From assembly GCF_001688725.2 (NCBI RefSeq), contig NZ_CP015401.2:1178001-1242000 (forward strand): a DNA stretch of 64,000 bases, in the 5' to 3' direction. The notes beneath the pieces were generated by a model. It was not told the origin of the DNA. It made no database searches and was given only the letters and a program-made list of their open reading frames with translations. Positions 54,815 through 63,478 of the stretch are shown in pieces. This DNA comes from Bacteroides caecimuris. GTDB taxonomy: Bacteria > Bacteroidota > Bacteroidia > Bacteroidales > Bacteroidaceae. Within the stretch, counting starts at the first letter, position 1; the number at the start of each line of letters is the position of its first letter. The translations under genes and the position numbers were made by a program.

Positions 54815-55402
54815 TTATCCTTTTTTACGCCCTCTGTTCAATGTTATCCCGGCTTCTTTCAGCACCCGGAACACGGAACTCCGGCTCCTGAAGCCACTGG
54901 CTTTCCATATCTCATTGATAAGGTGTCCGCTTTTATACATATTCACCACGAACTCTTTCCGCTCGATGCGGTTGTAATCCACCGGGGACAATGTTCTCAT
55001 GCGGCTTTTCACTTTGCGGACTGCATCGGAGGACTTGCGGATATCAAATGCTTCTTTGGGCAGCAATGCCACGACATTGAGTATATCCGACATCTGTGTC
55101 TCCGGAAAAAGCTCGTTGCCGGAATCTATGCAGTCATGGATTGAAATAAGACGGATTTCCTTCAGACGGCAATATTCAAGGAGATACGAAAGCTGCCGTG
55201 TCTCACGGAGAACGTGGCTCAACTTGGGAACGACCAGTTCATCCCCCTTGTTTAGTCGGTCAAGTAATTTGTTCCATTCCGTACGCAACTCATAATCCTG
55301 CTGTTCTTCCATAATCTCGTTACAGCCGAATCGCTTCATCCACTCTTTATCCGTGTTCGCCCTATACCCGGCATAATTCATTACATATCCTACCTTTGCC
55401 AT
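54815..55402 (-). CDS. Degenerate serine recombinase (resolvase-like)
   Basis: 195 residues. The resolvase fold is recognisable: VGYVMNYAGYRANTDKEWMK, then WNKLLDRLNKGDELVVPKLSHVLRETRQL and a C-terminal HTH with the Hin-like ending (FRSRSSVFRVLKEAGITLNR). The motif that should hold the nucleophile serine (GYxRVST) reads GYVMNYAG, so the catalytic serine is absent. It probably binds DNA without cutting it, perhaps as a regulator. Confidence 0.75.
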   Translation of the reverse strand: MAKVGYVMNYAGYRANTDKEWMKRFGCNEIMEEQQDYELRTEWNKLLDRLNKGDELVVPKLSHVLRETRQLSYLLEYCRLKEIRLISIHDCIDSGNELFPETQMSDILNVVALLPKEAFDIRKSSDAVRKVKSRMRTLSPVDYNRIERKEFVVNMYKSGHLINEIWKASGFRSRSSVFRVLKEAGITLNRGRKKG

Positions 55403-55430
55403 ATTTATTTGTTCCTAATTTATTCAAGTA

Positions 55431-55438
55431 CAAAGGTA
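55431..55438 (-). promoter_or_regulatory. -7 promoter box for the serine recombinase gene
   Basis: TACCTTTG on the minus strand (TAnnTTTG), 29 bases before the ATG at 55402. Confidence 0.5.
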
Positions 55439-55769
55439 TAACAAATACCTCACAAAGCCGCATAAATGGCAACTCGGACAACCTTTTTTATCATTTCACA
55501 TCGAGGTTCCATAGCGTGTCAGACAGATTGTTTGCCATGTTGCCACTCCTTTTTGAAAGTATTTCCAGTTATTCTTCCCCTCTTTTATCGGATAGCTTGA
55601 AAAATGTTTTTTGTGCTATTTGTTATCCGTTGGTTGATTTACACAAAGTTGCAAAAAACAGACTTGGAGTATAATTCCATAAGCTTTTGTAAACTTGTAT
55701 TTTACATACTTCTTATATGGATATTACACCTTATTTTTGCTTCTTGAAATCATAAAACTAAAGTCCGAT
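55439..55769. other. Divergent intergenic region
   Basis: About 330 bases between the minus-strand recombinase and the plus-strand lipoprotein-like gene. No gene or clear promoter for the plus strand seen. Confidence 0.4.
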
Positions 55770-56885
55770 ATGAAATTGTATTTAGTGACAAAAACATTGT
55801 CAGTACGACAGACACGGAGACAATCATCTTGTTTCTATCCGGGCATTGGTCGCCTGTTATTCAAAGGTGACCGTCCTCTTTTACACACGACATGGGTGGC
55901 TTTGTTGGCCATAATCTTGTTGGCTTCTTGCAACCGTTCTTCGGAACATGGCTTCCATTCTTCCGAAGAAGCTTTCGATGCCTATGCAGATTTTTTACAG
56001 ACGGTAAAAAATACGGAAAATATAACCACCGGCCGGCTTGTGGAACTGGCACGGAAATGGTATGCGTTGGATGATTCCGTGGCAAGTTGTATTATCCGTG
56101 ACAGCATGAAAGCCCATGCACCGGCCAGACAGGAAATCATCCATGATTCCCTACGTTTTTATATGGGCAGGCTGATTGACAAACGGCAGTGGGCTTTTAC
56201 GGATTACCTCACAATCATAGAGTCACTGAATAGAGTGGAAGTCGATACGTTTTCCCTGCCATTGGTAGCTTCCGCACACCGTTTTTATGCCGGTCTGGAC
56301 AGTGTTCCAACTTACGGCACGAACGCTGAACAGACCGTAGCCCTGTATCAGAAGATGCTTGAGCGGACATTGAAAGACGGCTTCCGGTCCAAAGCAGACA
56401 TTATCACCTTTTTGCAGGAGGAAGATATGGCATTCCGTTCTTTCTTGAAGTATCTTCCTGTGTATGGGGATATTCCACTGGGCGACATCATGGTTCAGAC
56501 CGGAAAAGTGATACGGCATATCACAGACCTTTCCATGAAGGAGCAGCCTCTATTCCACAAGGAAGAACTGGTTATCCTCCTGACAGTACGCAACAACCGC
56601 CGTTTGCTGCAAAATGCCCTCGTTTGTCTGGACGAGATATGGCGTGACAGGTACATAGCCGACAGTAACCGTTCAACGGCATATCTCTGGATGTTGGTTC
56701 AACCGTGGATTTCCTTCGATGAACTCTCCTATACGCTGTTGTCCGAGAGGCAGACCGATGCACTTCACAGGTTGGCCAAAGAGACTTCCAAAGCAACCAG
56801 GAAGTTGAAGCACTCCGGCTTCCCGCTGGAGGTGGACGAGTTGCCTGCACTTCTTATCAAGGCATACATCACGAATATCAACTAA
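55770..56885 (+). CDS. Putative lipoprotein-like protein of unknown function
   Basis: 371 residues. The hydrophobic stretch WVALLAIILLASC with a lipobox-like LASC lies about 50 residues from the chosen ATG, so the real start may be nearer to it (a GTG at TWV, for example). The body is helical and soluble (residues 60-370), with no recognised motif. It heads a run of genes to the relaxase and is probably part of the mobilisation region. Confidence 0.6.
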   Translation: MKLYLVTKTLSVRQTRRQSSCFYPGIGRLLFKGDRPLLHTTWVALLAIILLASCNRSSEHGFHSSEEAFDAYADFLQTVKNTENITTGRLVELARKWYALDDSVASCIIRDSMKAHAPARQEIIHDSLRFYMGRLIDKRQWAFTDYLTIIESLNRVEVDTFSLPLVASAHRFYAGLDSVPTYGTNAEQTVALYQKMLERTLKDGFRSKADIITFLQEEDMAFRSFLKYLPVYGDIPLGDIMVQTGKVIRHITDLSMKEQPLFHKEELVILLTVRNNRRLLQNALVCLDEIWRDRYIADSNRSTAYLWMLVQPWISFDELSYTLLSERQTDALHRLAKETSKATRKLKHSGFPLEVDELPALLIKAYITNIN

Positions 56886-56901
56886 TATCAAAGAATATAT
56901 C

Positions 56902-57348
56902 ATGCAGAAAGAACAAATAGACCGGTTCGTCACGCTGGCAGGTCTGGAAATGCCGGCACTGATTTCTCCGGGAAAATTTCAAGGAGCGGAGATTTATGAG
57001 GACAGTGCCGTGCTGACCTTCCTCTTGCCAAAGGTGTATCCGTTGGAAGAACTGATTGACGAATTGGAGGATCAAATGGAACTCATATTGCTTTATCACT
57101 ACCTGCCATCCACGTCCACGGATTTCGGCCAGAAATGTTGTGCCTATTCCAATCCACGTTTCGGCCGGATGTATAAGCTCAATGCCACGGCAAACGGAAA
57201 CATTGAATGTGATACCCTGTATGTGACCCTCTATGATTCTCTGGAGATAATGGGCTGCGAACTTCGGGAAGAACTGTTGAAGGTCATCAAGAACGGCCAT
57301 ATGCTGTTTGCGCGGAGTGAGGAAGAACTGTTAAGAGATTTTGTCTGA
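56902..57348 (+). CDS. Hypothetical protein of the mobilisation region
   Basis: 148 residues, soluble, acidic. The segment VLTFLLPKVYPLEELIDELE is helix-prone. The stop directly abuts the next ATG (57348/57349). Not recognised. Confidence 0.6.
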   Translation: MQKEQIDRFVTLAGLEMPALISPGKFQGAEIYEDSAVLTFLLPKVYPLEELIDELEDQMELILLYHYLPSTSTDFGQKCCAYSNPRFGRMYKLNATANGNIECDTLYVTLYDSLEIMGCELREELLKVIKNGHMLFARSEEELLRDFV

Positions 57349-57699
57349 ATGAAAGAGAGTATTTATAGAAAACTGGTATCCGTTATCCATGATTACAGGA
57401 CATGGATTGATGTGCTGGATGCAGACAGGGAAAGCACGTTCTCCGTCCAGAAGGGTGGAGAGTTGCATCCGGTGCATTGCCGTGTCCTGTACTTGGTGGC
57501 GAAAGTCCCGAACAGCGTCTATCCCAAAGGCCATGTATTGAGCATACCGGAATACAAATTGGATAGTGCCGTGCGTTCATTGAAACGCAATCCCGATTTC
57601 AAGTCACGCTACCAATCGGAAGCATTGCTATATACTGATGTGGAAGATATTGTCCGTATCGCTTCCAATCATTTCATCAAACTCGAATTAGAACCCTAA
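57349..57699 (+). CDS. Hypothetical protein of the mobilisation region
   Basis: 116 residues, soluble, basic. Directly abuts the previous gene. Contains VLSIPEYKLDSAVRSLKRNPDF. Not recognised. Confidence 0.6.
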   Translation: MKESIYRKLVSVIHDYRTWIDVLDADRESTFSVQKGGELHPVHCRVLYLVAKVPNSVYPKGHVLSIPEYKLDSAVRSLKRNPDFKSRYQSEALLYTDVEDIVRIASNHFIKLELEP

Positions 57700-57712
57700 G
57701 ACATAGATAACC

Positions 57713-58228
57713 ATGATTGTAAAATCCCTTTATTTGCTTTTTCTACTCACGTTTTTAGTGCTTCCTTTCTTTTATCACAGGAAGAAGTCCAAACCGTCCA
57801 TGACCAAGTTCTACCTGCGTATGGCATTCAGCCATAACTTCCGCAAGTGTTACAGGCTGGTATTGCTTTCAGCTTTGCTCATGTTCCATTTCTACCACCT
57901 CTCTTTGTTCAAGTTGCCATTGGAACTGGCTCCCTCATCCGTGGTATGCCTGTTGCTGTTCTCCCATCGAATTTCAGAACGGGTATTCCGCTTTTTGCAG
58001 CAGGAACGGACACTTCTCGGAGTGGCGGTATTCTCTGTTGTCTGCCTGTTTGCTCCTCATTTCCTGCCGCTTGGCGTTACCATTGGCGCACTGATTTTCG
58101 GGGCGGCGTTTTACCCCTCATTGTCGGTTTGCCGCATGGTAAAGAAGCCCTTTTTAAGACAATCGTTTTTAGAGAATCCCGAAAGTATCATTCCGCACTA
58201 TCGAAACTGGGGGTATAGGAAGAAATGA
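57713..58228 (+). CDS. Small membrane protein
   Basis: 171 residues with about four membrane segments (SLYLLFLLTFLVLPFFY; LVLLSALLMFHFYHL; SSVVCLLLFSH; LLGVAVFSVVCLFAPHFLP) and a basic C-terminus (NPESIIPHYRNWGYRKK). Unknown function. It lies between unknown proteins and the relaxase region. Confidence 0.65.
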   Translation: MIVKSLYLLFLLTFLVLPFFYHRKKSKPSMTKFYLRMAFSHNFRKCYRLVLLSALLMFHFYHLSLFKLPLELAPSSVVCLLLFSHRISERVFRFLQQERTLLGVAVFSVVCLFAPHFLPLGVTIGALIFGAAFYPSLSVCRMVKKPFLRQSFLENPESIIPHYRNWGYRKK

Positions 58229-58283
58229 TAATGTTTTCCCTGCTTTTATTACCGTTCGAAGACTATATAATCATCATAAATTC

Positions 58284-59108
58284 ATGAAGAAGGAATACAT
58301 CAATTACAGAATAATTGCGGACAAGGAACTGCTTGAGTTCCTCCGTTCGGATGAAGAAGAAAGATTCTCCAAAATGGATGCCCTCTGTGACTTACTTGAC
58401 AAGGCATCCGGTGAAAGCCGTGACAGCCTGACCTATTTCGGAACGACCGTCACCTTGCGGAAAGGGCAATTCGTCACGACCGTCAGCAACCTTGCCCGGC
58501 AATGGAAATGGCACCGTGCCACGACACGCAGTTTCCTCGATGCGTTGGAGAACTTCGGCATGGCGAGGATAGACGCACACAAGAAGTTTTTCCTGATAAC
58601 AATGAATTACACGTTGCCGGAAACGGAAGGCTTACAGCCCCGTATGATGTCACCGGAGGAAGAACGCATCAACAAGTGGATATGTGGCTACCTGTGCCTG
58701 GAGGAAATGGCTGAATCGGCTGTACAGTTCATCACAACCACCGAACATGTTCTATCCATGCCGGTGACAGATAGCGGAGCTGGCATCGGGGAACGCTTGC
58801 ATAAGCTGTTCGCCCATATAATCCTGCAAAGGACGAACCTGTTTCCGCCCAATCCGACGCTTTCCGCCACGCTGGAGAGAGTGTACAGCGAGGTTTGCCA
58901 CAGGGATGTGGCGATATGCCTTCAACTGCTCGCATCGGCAGGTCTGAACCTGATTGGCGTACAATGCCCGAAAGTTCCGGAATATTTATTAGCCTTGATA
59001 CCAGACAAGGCTCCAGAAGACCTCCGCCAGCTTTGGGAATACTACGCTCCCTATTTTGAGGGAATCAATCAAGAGAAGGCTGGGAAAACACCCCAAACCA
59101 ACCAATAG
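58284..59108 (+). CDS. Winged-helix DNA-binding protein of the mobilisation region
   Basis: 274 residues. The N-terminal half looks like a helix-turn-helix replication or relaxosome accessory protein (VTLRKGQFVTTVSNLARQWK, HRATTRSFLDALENFGMARI). The C-terminus has a compact helical part (LRQLWEYYAPYFEG). Its gene directly precedes the oriT candidate and the MobV gene, so a relaxosome accessory (MobC-like) role is plausible. Confidence 0.65.
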   Translation: MKKEYINYRIIADKELLEFLRSDEEERFSKMDALCDLLDKASGESRDSLTYFGTTVTLRKGQFVTTVSNLARQWKWHRATTRSFLDALENFGMARIDAHKKFFLITMNYTLPETEGLQPRMMSPEEERINKWICGYLCLEEMAESAVQFITTTEHVLSMPVTDSGAGIGERLHKLFAHIILQRTNLFPPNPTLSATLERVYSEVCHRDVAICLQLLASAGLNLIGVQCPKVPEYLLALIPDKAPEDLRQLWEYYAPYFEGINQEKAGKTPQTNQ

Positions 59109-59215
59109 AACCCTGCTTGCTGCCTCTCCTTTTAGTCTCATCGGGTATGCCCTTATTTCCACTTGCGGAAGCGTAGCCATCATGCGAGGTCTTGACCTCC
59201 AGTTTTACGTCGGGC

Positions 59216-59280
59216 TTGCCCGTCCGGAAGGAAGTGCTTCCAGCACGTAGCCTAATACGCACTTTGCCCCGGACGGGCAA
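59216..59280 (+). other. oriT: Probable origin of transfer (oriT)
   Basis: The 12-bp perfect inverted repeat TTGCCCGTCCGG (59216-59227) / CCGGACGGGCAA (59269-59280) encloses 41 bases that contain smaller palindromes (GGAAGTGCTTCC, CGTAGCCTAATACG). It lies 53 bases before the MobV gene, where the nick region of mobV elements is usually found. The nick site itself was not located. Confidence 0.6.
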
Positions 59281-59333
59281 AATGCAGAGACCGCAAAGGC
59301 GGCAGCAAGCTGTAAAAATAGCATATAGAACAC

Positions 59334-60794
59334 ATGGCGAACAACATCAAACAAGTTATGGACATCAGGCCCGGAAAGGGCATGACCACCGGTCAAAGCG
59401 ACGAGCATCAGCGCAACTGGACGGAAAGAGGTTGGGAATGGGCATCGAAGCACGGCAACTATGACCGCACCCGTGAACGGCTTAACTTTGAAGTCATCAA
59501 AGGAGGTAAGGTTGTTCCGGTGGATAAGTCCAAATCCATACCGGATCGCATGGCGGAAACCTTGCGTGAGCGTAGTATCAAAGACCCCAACGCTGGGCTT
59601 ACCGAACCGAAGTTCCGTACTGTGGCGAATATCATCTTTGGAGGCTCCAGGGAGAGGATGCACGAGATAGCCTTTGGCGGCCAGAAAGTAAACCTCACGC
59701 ATGGAGCCGATAACTCACATATCCGGCGCAACAAGGATATAGAACTTTGGGCGCAGGACGTGTACAGGTTTGCGTGTGACAAATGGGGGGAGGATAATGT
59801 CATAGGCTTCTATGTACACCTTGACGAACTCAACCCACACGTGCATTGCACCGTGATACCGGTAGATGAACGGAATAAGATTTCGTTCAACAAGATTTTC
59901 GGAGGAAATATCTATGACTTCAAGGAGCGTCTGTTCGCACTCCATGACGAGTTTGCCAAAGTCAATGAGAAGTGGGGATTGAACCGTGGCGACAGCGTGA
60001 GCGTGACCGGTGCCAAGCACCGAACCACGGAAGAATACAGGCGTGCGTTGAGCCGTGAATGCACCACACTGGAGGAACAGATTGAGAATAACCGTGGGTT
60101 ACTTCGTCAGCTCCATTCCGACATCCGTCTGGCAGAGAAAAGAGTGAAAGGATTATCCACCATGATTGCCAACCAGGAACAACGGAAAATGGAATTGGAG
60201 GAAGAAATCGAAACAATAGCCGCCGATTTAAGGACGGGCAAAGGGGATTCCGAAGAACTCCAAAAGCGTATTGTCAAACTCGACTATGAACTTCAGAAAA
60301 TACTTGAAAGCCTGTCCGATAAACGGGAGAAACTGACGGAAGCCGACCGCAAATTGTCAGAGTTGAAAATGCTGGAGACCGAGTCGAAAGACAAGGCGGA
60401 GAGCTACAGGGAGGAAATAAGACTGGCCACTTGTAATCTGGAGAACCAAGTCAGGTACCGACTGTCGGAAGCTATGATAGGTGACATCATCCGGGAGTTC
60501 AGAACCCACTTCCAAAGTTTGGGGAAGGAGGCTCAAAACGTATTCGATGATTCTTTGATTAAGGGCATGGCCGAACGTGGCGAGGATATTTTCAAGTGCG
60601 CCATTTACCTTTTTGCCAATTATGTCGATTTGGCCACTACCTTTGCCGAAGGACATGGCGGTGGGGGAGGAGGAAGTGACCTGTCTTGGGGAAGGAATGA
60701 GGACGAGGACGACCGGGCATGGGCAAGACGTTGTTTGCAGAGGGCGCACCGGATGATGAAGCCGGCCGGTGGCAAGAGTGTCCGTAAAAAATAA
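59334..60794 (+). CDS. mobV: MobV-family relaxase (Pre/Mob)
   Basis: 486 residues. The N-terminal Mob_Pre domain has the metal-binding motif HLDELNPHVHCTVIPVD (HxDExxPHxH) near residue 166 and upstream features (ERLNFEVIKGGK; KVNLTHGADNSHIRR). A long coiled-coil follows (about 240-360). It nicks oriT and leads the strand into the recipient. Gly/Asp-rich C-terminal tail. Complete. Confidence 0.94.
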   Translation: MANNIKQVMDIRPGKGMTTGQSDEHQRNWTERGWEWASKHGNYDRTRERLNFEVIKGGKVVPVDKSKSIPDRMAETLRERSIKDPNAGLTEPKFRTVANIIFGGSRERMHEIAFGGQKVNLTHGADNSHIRRNKDIELWAQDVYRFACDKWGEDNVIGFYVHLDELNPHVHCTVIPVDERNKISFNKIFGGNIYDFKERLFALHDEFAKVNEKWGLNRGDSVSVTGAKHRTTEEYRRALSRECTTLEEQIENNRGLLRQLHSDIRLAEKRVKGLSTMIANQEQRKMELEEEIETIAADLRTGKGDSEELQKRIVKLDYELQKILESLSDKREKLTEADRKLSELKMLETESKDKAESYREEIRLATCNLENQVRYRLSEAMIGDIIREFRTHFQSLGKEAQNVFDDSLIKGMAERGEDIFKCAIYLFANYVDLATTFAEGHGGGGGGSDLSWGRNEDEDDRAWARRCLQRAHRMMKPAGGKSVRKK

Positions 60795-60943
60795 CAGGAA
60801 TACTTTCCATGAAGTCTGATTGACAGTCTGATTGGAAGACGTAAAAAAGAATACTTGTTAAAGACGGCGTGATAGGCTTCCATACGTCTAGGCATAGACC
60901 AGCCACGCTGTTTCTTTGCATCACAAACCAAATTTTAGATAGA

Positions 60944-61882
60944 ATGAAGAGAATATTTTTGCTTATGTTGCCAATGGCATTTTCAATGAACGTACAGGCT
61001 TACCATGTGGATATAGCCGATACGGTGTGCGTCCGTCACAGGGAGTATTTCAAGGAGAGGTGGGAAACGGTACAGCCCGCTTACCTGACCGATGTCGTTT
61101 CCGTTTCCACATGGAAAGACAACTGGTTTCTGAGTGTTTCCGGCGGTACTTCAGCTTTCTTGGGTTCGCCATTAGGTTGTGAAGATTTATTTGGCAGGAT
61201 GAAGCCCATACTGGCTGTTGCGGCAGGAAAATGGTTCACGCCAGCGATAGGCGGGCGCTTATCCTATCAAGGTTTCCGATTCAAGGATTCACGGTTGGAA
61301 ACACAATCATATCAATTCTGCCATGCGGATTTGCTTTGGAATGTATTGGCAGGCTTGGATAGGGGCAATACACCGTGCCGTTGGAGTCTCATCCCTTATA
61401 CGGGAGCCGGTATCATCCACCACAAGGGGAGCGGCCACCATCCGTTTGCTCTTTCCTACGGCATACAGGGCAGATACCGTCTTACAGACCGTTTCCACTT
61501 GCTTGCGGAACTGGGTGGTGCCACGACTTTCAAGGATTTCGACAGCTATGGTGTCTCCAATCAATTCGGGGATAATTTAGTGGGATTGACCGCAGGTATT
61601 TCATTCACGATTGGCAAGACCGGGTGGCGAAAAGTGATAGACCCTGTTCCTCATATAAGGCAGAATGAGGAACTGGCTGTTCATACCTTGTGCCTGGCAG
61701 GGAAGAACCGGGAATTGCAGAAAAGCAATGCCATGAACCTGGCCATTATCGCCGAGTTGAAGAAGATTCTGGAGTTAGAAGGTCTGTTAGACCGATATGC
61801 TGATAAACTGTCCGGACTTTCCGGTAATGCAGAAAGCGAAACTACTTCTTCCGGCATCCGAGAAACAATTACAGCGGATTAA
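60944..61882 (+). CDS. Outer-membrane beta-barrel protein
   Basis: 312 residues from MKRIFLLMLPMAFSM with signal peptide. Beta-strand pattern with alternating aromatic residues (NWFLSVSGGTSAFLG; LLAELGGATTFKDF; LVGLTAGISFTIG) and an ending helical segment. Next to the OmpA-like gene and possibly one protein with it before a frameshift. Confidence 0.75.
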   Translation: MKRIFLLMLPMAFSMNVQAYHVDIADTVCVRHREYFKERWETVQPAYLTDVVSVSTWKDNWFLSVSGGTSAFLGSPLGCEDLFGRMKPILAVAAGKWFTPAIGGRLSYQGFRFKDSRLETQSYQFCHADLLWNVLAGLDRGNTPCRWSLIPYTGAGIIHHKGSGHHPFALSYGIQGRYRLTDRFHLLAELGGATTFKDFDSYGVSNQFGDNLVGLTAGISFTIGKTGWRKVIDPVPHIRQNEELAVHTLCLAGKNRELQKSNAMNLAIIAELKKILELEGLLDRYADKLSGLSGNAESETTSSGIRETITAD

Positions 61883-61899
61883 ATTCGCTTCGTGCAAGG

Positions 61900-62376
61900 T
61901 TGAATCAATCCCCCTTGACGGAGGTAGGCGACTCTACAGCTTCCGCTCATTCGGTAGCGCATACCAATAGGCAAGCAGTTTCACAAAGACAGCATACATA
62001 TCATTGGGATAGTGATGCCTCACAGTCTGTTTCCGACAGCCTGTATGTCGGGGCACCCATCTATTTCTTCTTTATCCTGAACACTGATAGGCTGACCGAT
62101 ACCTCGCAACTAATCAACCTTGACGGAATAGCCCGGATCGCCAACAAGCATGGGCTGCATATCCGGGTTTCTGGAGCAGCGGACAACGCTACGGGTAATG
62201 AAACGCTCAACAAATCATTGGGGCTTTACCGTGCCGAGTACATCAAGGTGCAGCTTATCAAACGTGCCGTGCCGGACAGCCATATTGAGATTGTCTCAGA
62301 AGGTGGTATTGATGATTACTCACCCAATGAGGCAAACAGGAACGCTTGCGTGAGATTGCTTGCTCCTCAAAATTAA
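61900..62376 (+). CDS. OmpA-like peptidoglycan-binding domain protein
   Basis: 158 residues from TTG at 61900. The C-terminal 110 residues have the OmpA pattern (ILNTDRLTDTSQLINLDGIARIANKHGLHIRVSGAADNATGN...NRNACVRLL). It has no signal peptide of its own. Its frame is open back to about 61828 and differs from the barrel gene's frame, so either it is re-initiated from the barrel gene or a frameshift has split one gene. Confidence 0.65.
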   Translation: MNQSPLTEVGDSTASAHSVAHTNRQAVSQRQHTYHWDSDASQSVSDSLYVGAPIYFFFILNTDRLTDTSQLINLDGIARIANKHGLHIRVSGAADNATGNETLNKSLGLYRAEYIKVQLIKRAVPDSHIEIVSEGGIDDYSPNEANRNACVRLLAPQN

Positions 62377-62417
62377 GGATTACTTTTTGTTCATAATAAT
62401 AAACTTACATTGTGTGA

Positions 62418-62449
62418 TAGCCGGTCAGCCTGTGAGGGTCAGCCGGCTA
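62418..62449. terminator. Hairpin between convergent genes
   Basis: TAGCCGG (62418-62424) pairs with CCGGCTA (62443-62449); the AT-rich stretch AATTTCAATTTTATTCC follows on the plus side. Confidence 0.65.
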
Positions 62450-62458
62450 ATTTCAATT

Positions 62459-63478
62459 TTATTCCATTCCCCGTATTCTTGCCAATAACTCCTCTATTCG
62501 ATTCATCAACTCGCCGAATGAAAGTTTTACTTCATTGTAATAAAGGAAATGCTCTGTCAGCGCATTGTAATCGTTCTCCCAATCCGGCTTGACTTCCTCA
62601 GACGGGATAAAATTTACCGTGGCAGGAGCATGGGTAGTGTAATCCACAAAGCTCATCCGGTTAAATATGCTGCGATGTTTGACTATCTCATCATACAAGT
62701 TTTTATCTGCCAGTGCATCTTTCCCGAATGAAGTATCCATTATCTTTTCCAAGTCATAAAGGTGGCGTGACATACGGTAACTTCTCGGCTTCTCCTTTTG
62801 AAATTCCTCATGCAGCAGGAATATCTTCTCCAGAAAAGTCCTTGTAGGTATCACGGTATTGAAATTGACCGAAACATCTTCCGCTTCCGGTATGGCTTCA
62901 GATATGAAGGAACGAATCGTCTTTTCTTCGACCGGTTCATCCATCGACAAGCAACTGATTTCAATCTTTACTCTCGGAAGAAGATATTCAGATGTCTCAT
63001 CAATGACGGACTTGTAATTGACATAAATGACAGAAGGATGTGTGTCTGCTCTCAATTCGTACTGCTCTCCGCCTTTGTTCTTGCTTGTTTCCGGCTCTAC
63101 AGTAAAGTCGGAAACGCCCAATGCAGATAAGGCTTTTGCCAGTTCTTCAGGTAATTCACGCACGATGTAGTGCCGTGCCATTCTTCTTGCTTTGGCCAAC
63201 TGCGTATTGGATGTACCGGATATGGCAAACCGTCCTTCACGTCTTAATGCTACATCAATATCCTCACTGAATCGTTCGATTAACGACCACCCTTTAGAAA
63301 GGGAAGTTCCGCCCTTAAAGGAAGCCAAATGAGCATATTGTGTTTGGGATAATGCTTTCAGCACCATTACCACCCACCAGTCTTTTTCTACGGCAAGTCT
63401 GGGTAAGCCCTTCTCTGCGCTGGTTATATCAAGAATTTGTAAGCGTTCTTCCAAATTATATTGTTGCCAATGTTTCAT
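62459..63478 (-). CDS. abiEii: AbiEii-family nucleotidyltransferase toxin
   Basis: 339 residues. The nucleotidyltransferase motif FKGGTSLSKGWSLIERFSED(I)D (about residues 55-76) is the AbiEii hallmark (GGTSLxK...SEDID). The C-terminal helical part is about 230-339. The AbiE toxin modifies tRNA by adding nucleotides and stops growth. Overlaps the antitoxin-like gene by 23 bases (63456-63478). Confidence 0.88.
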   Translation of the reverse strand: MKHWQQYNLEERLQILDITSAEKGLPRLAVEKDWWVVMVLKALSQTQYAHLASFKGGTSLSKGWSLIERFSEDIDVALRREGRFAISGTSNTQLAKARRMARHYIVRELPEELAKALSALGVSDFTVEPETSKNKGGEQYELRADTHPSVIYVNYKSVIDETSEYLLPRVKIEISCLSMDEPVEEKTIRSFISEAIPEAEDVSVNFNTVIPTRTFLEKIFLLHEEFQKEKPRSYRMSRHLYDLEKIMDTSFGKDALADKNLYDEIVKHRSIFNRMSFVDYTTHAPATVNFIPSEEVKPDWENDYNALTEHFLYYNEVKLSFGELMNRIEELLARIRGME

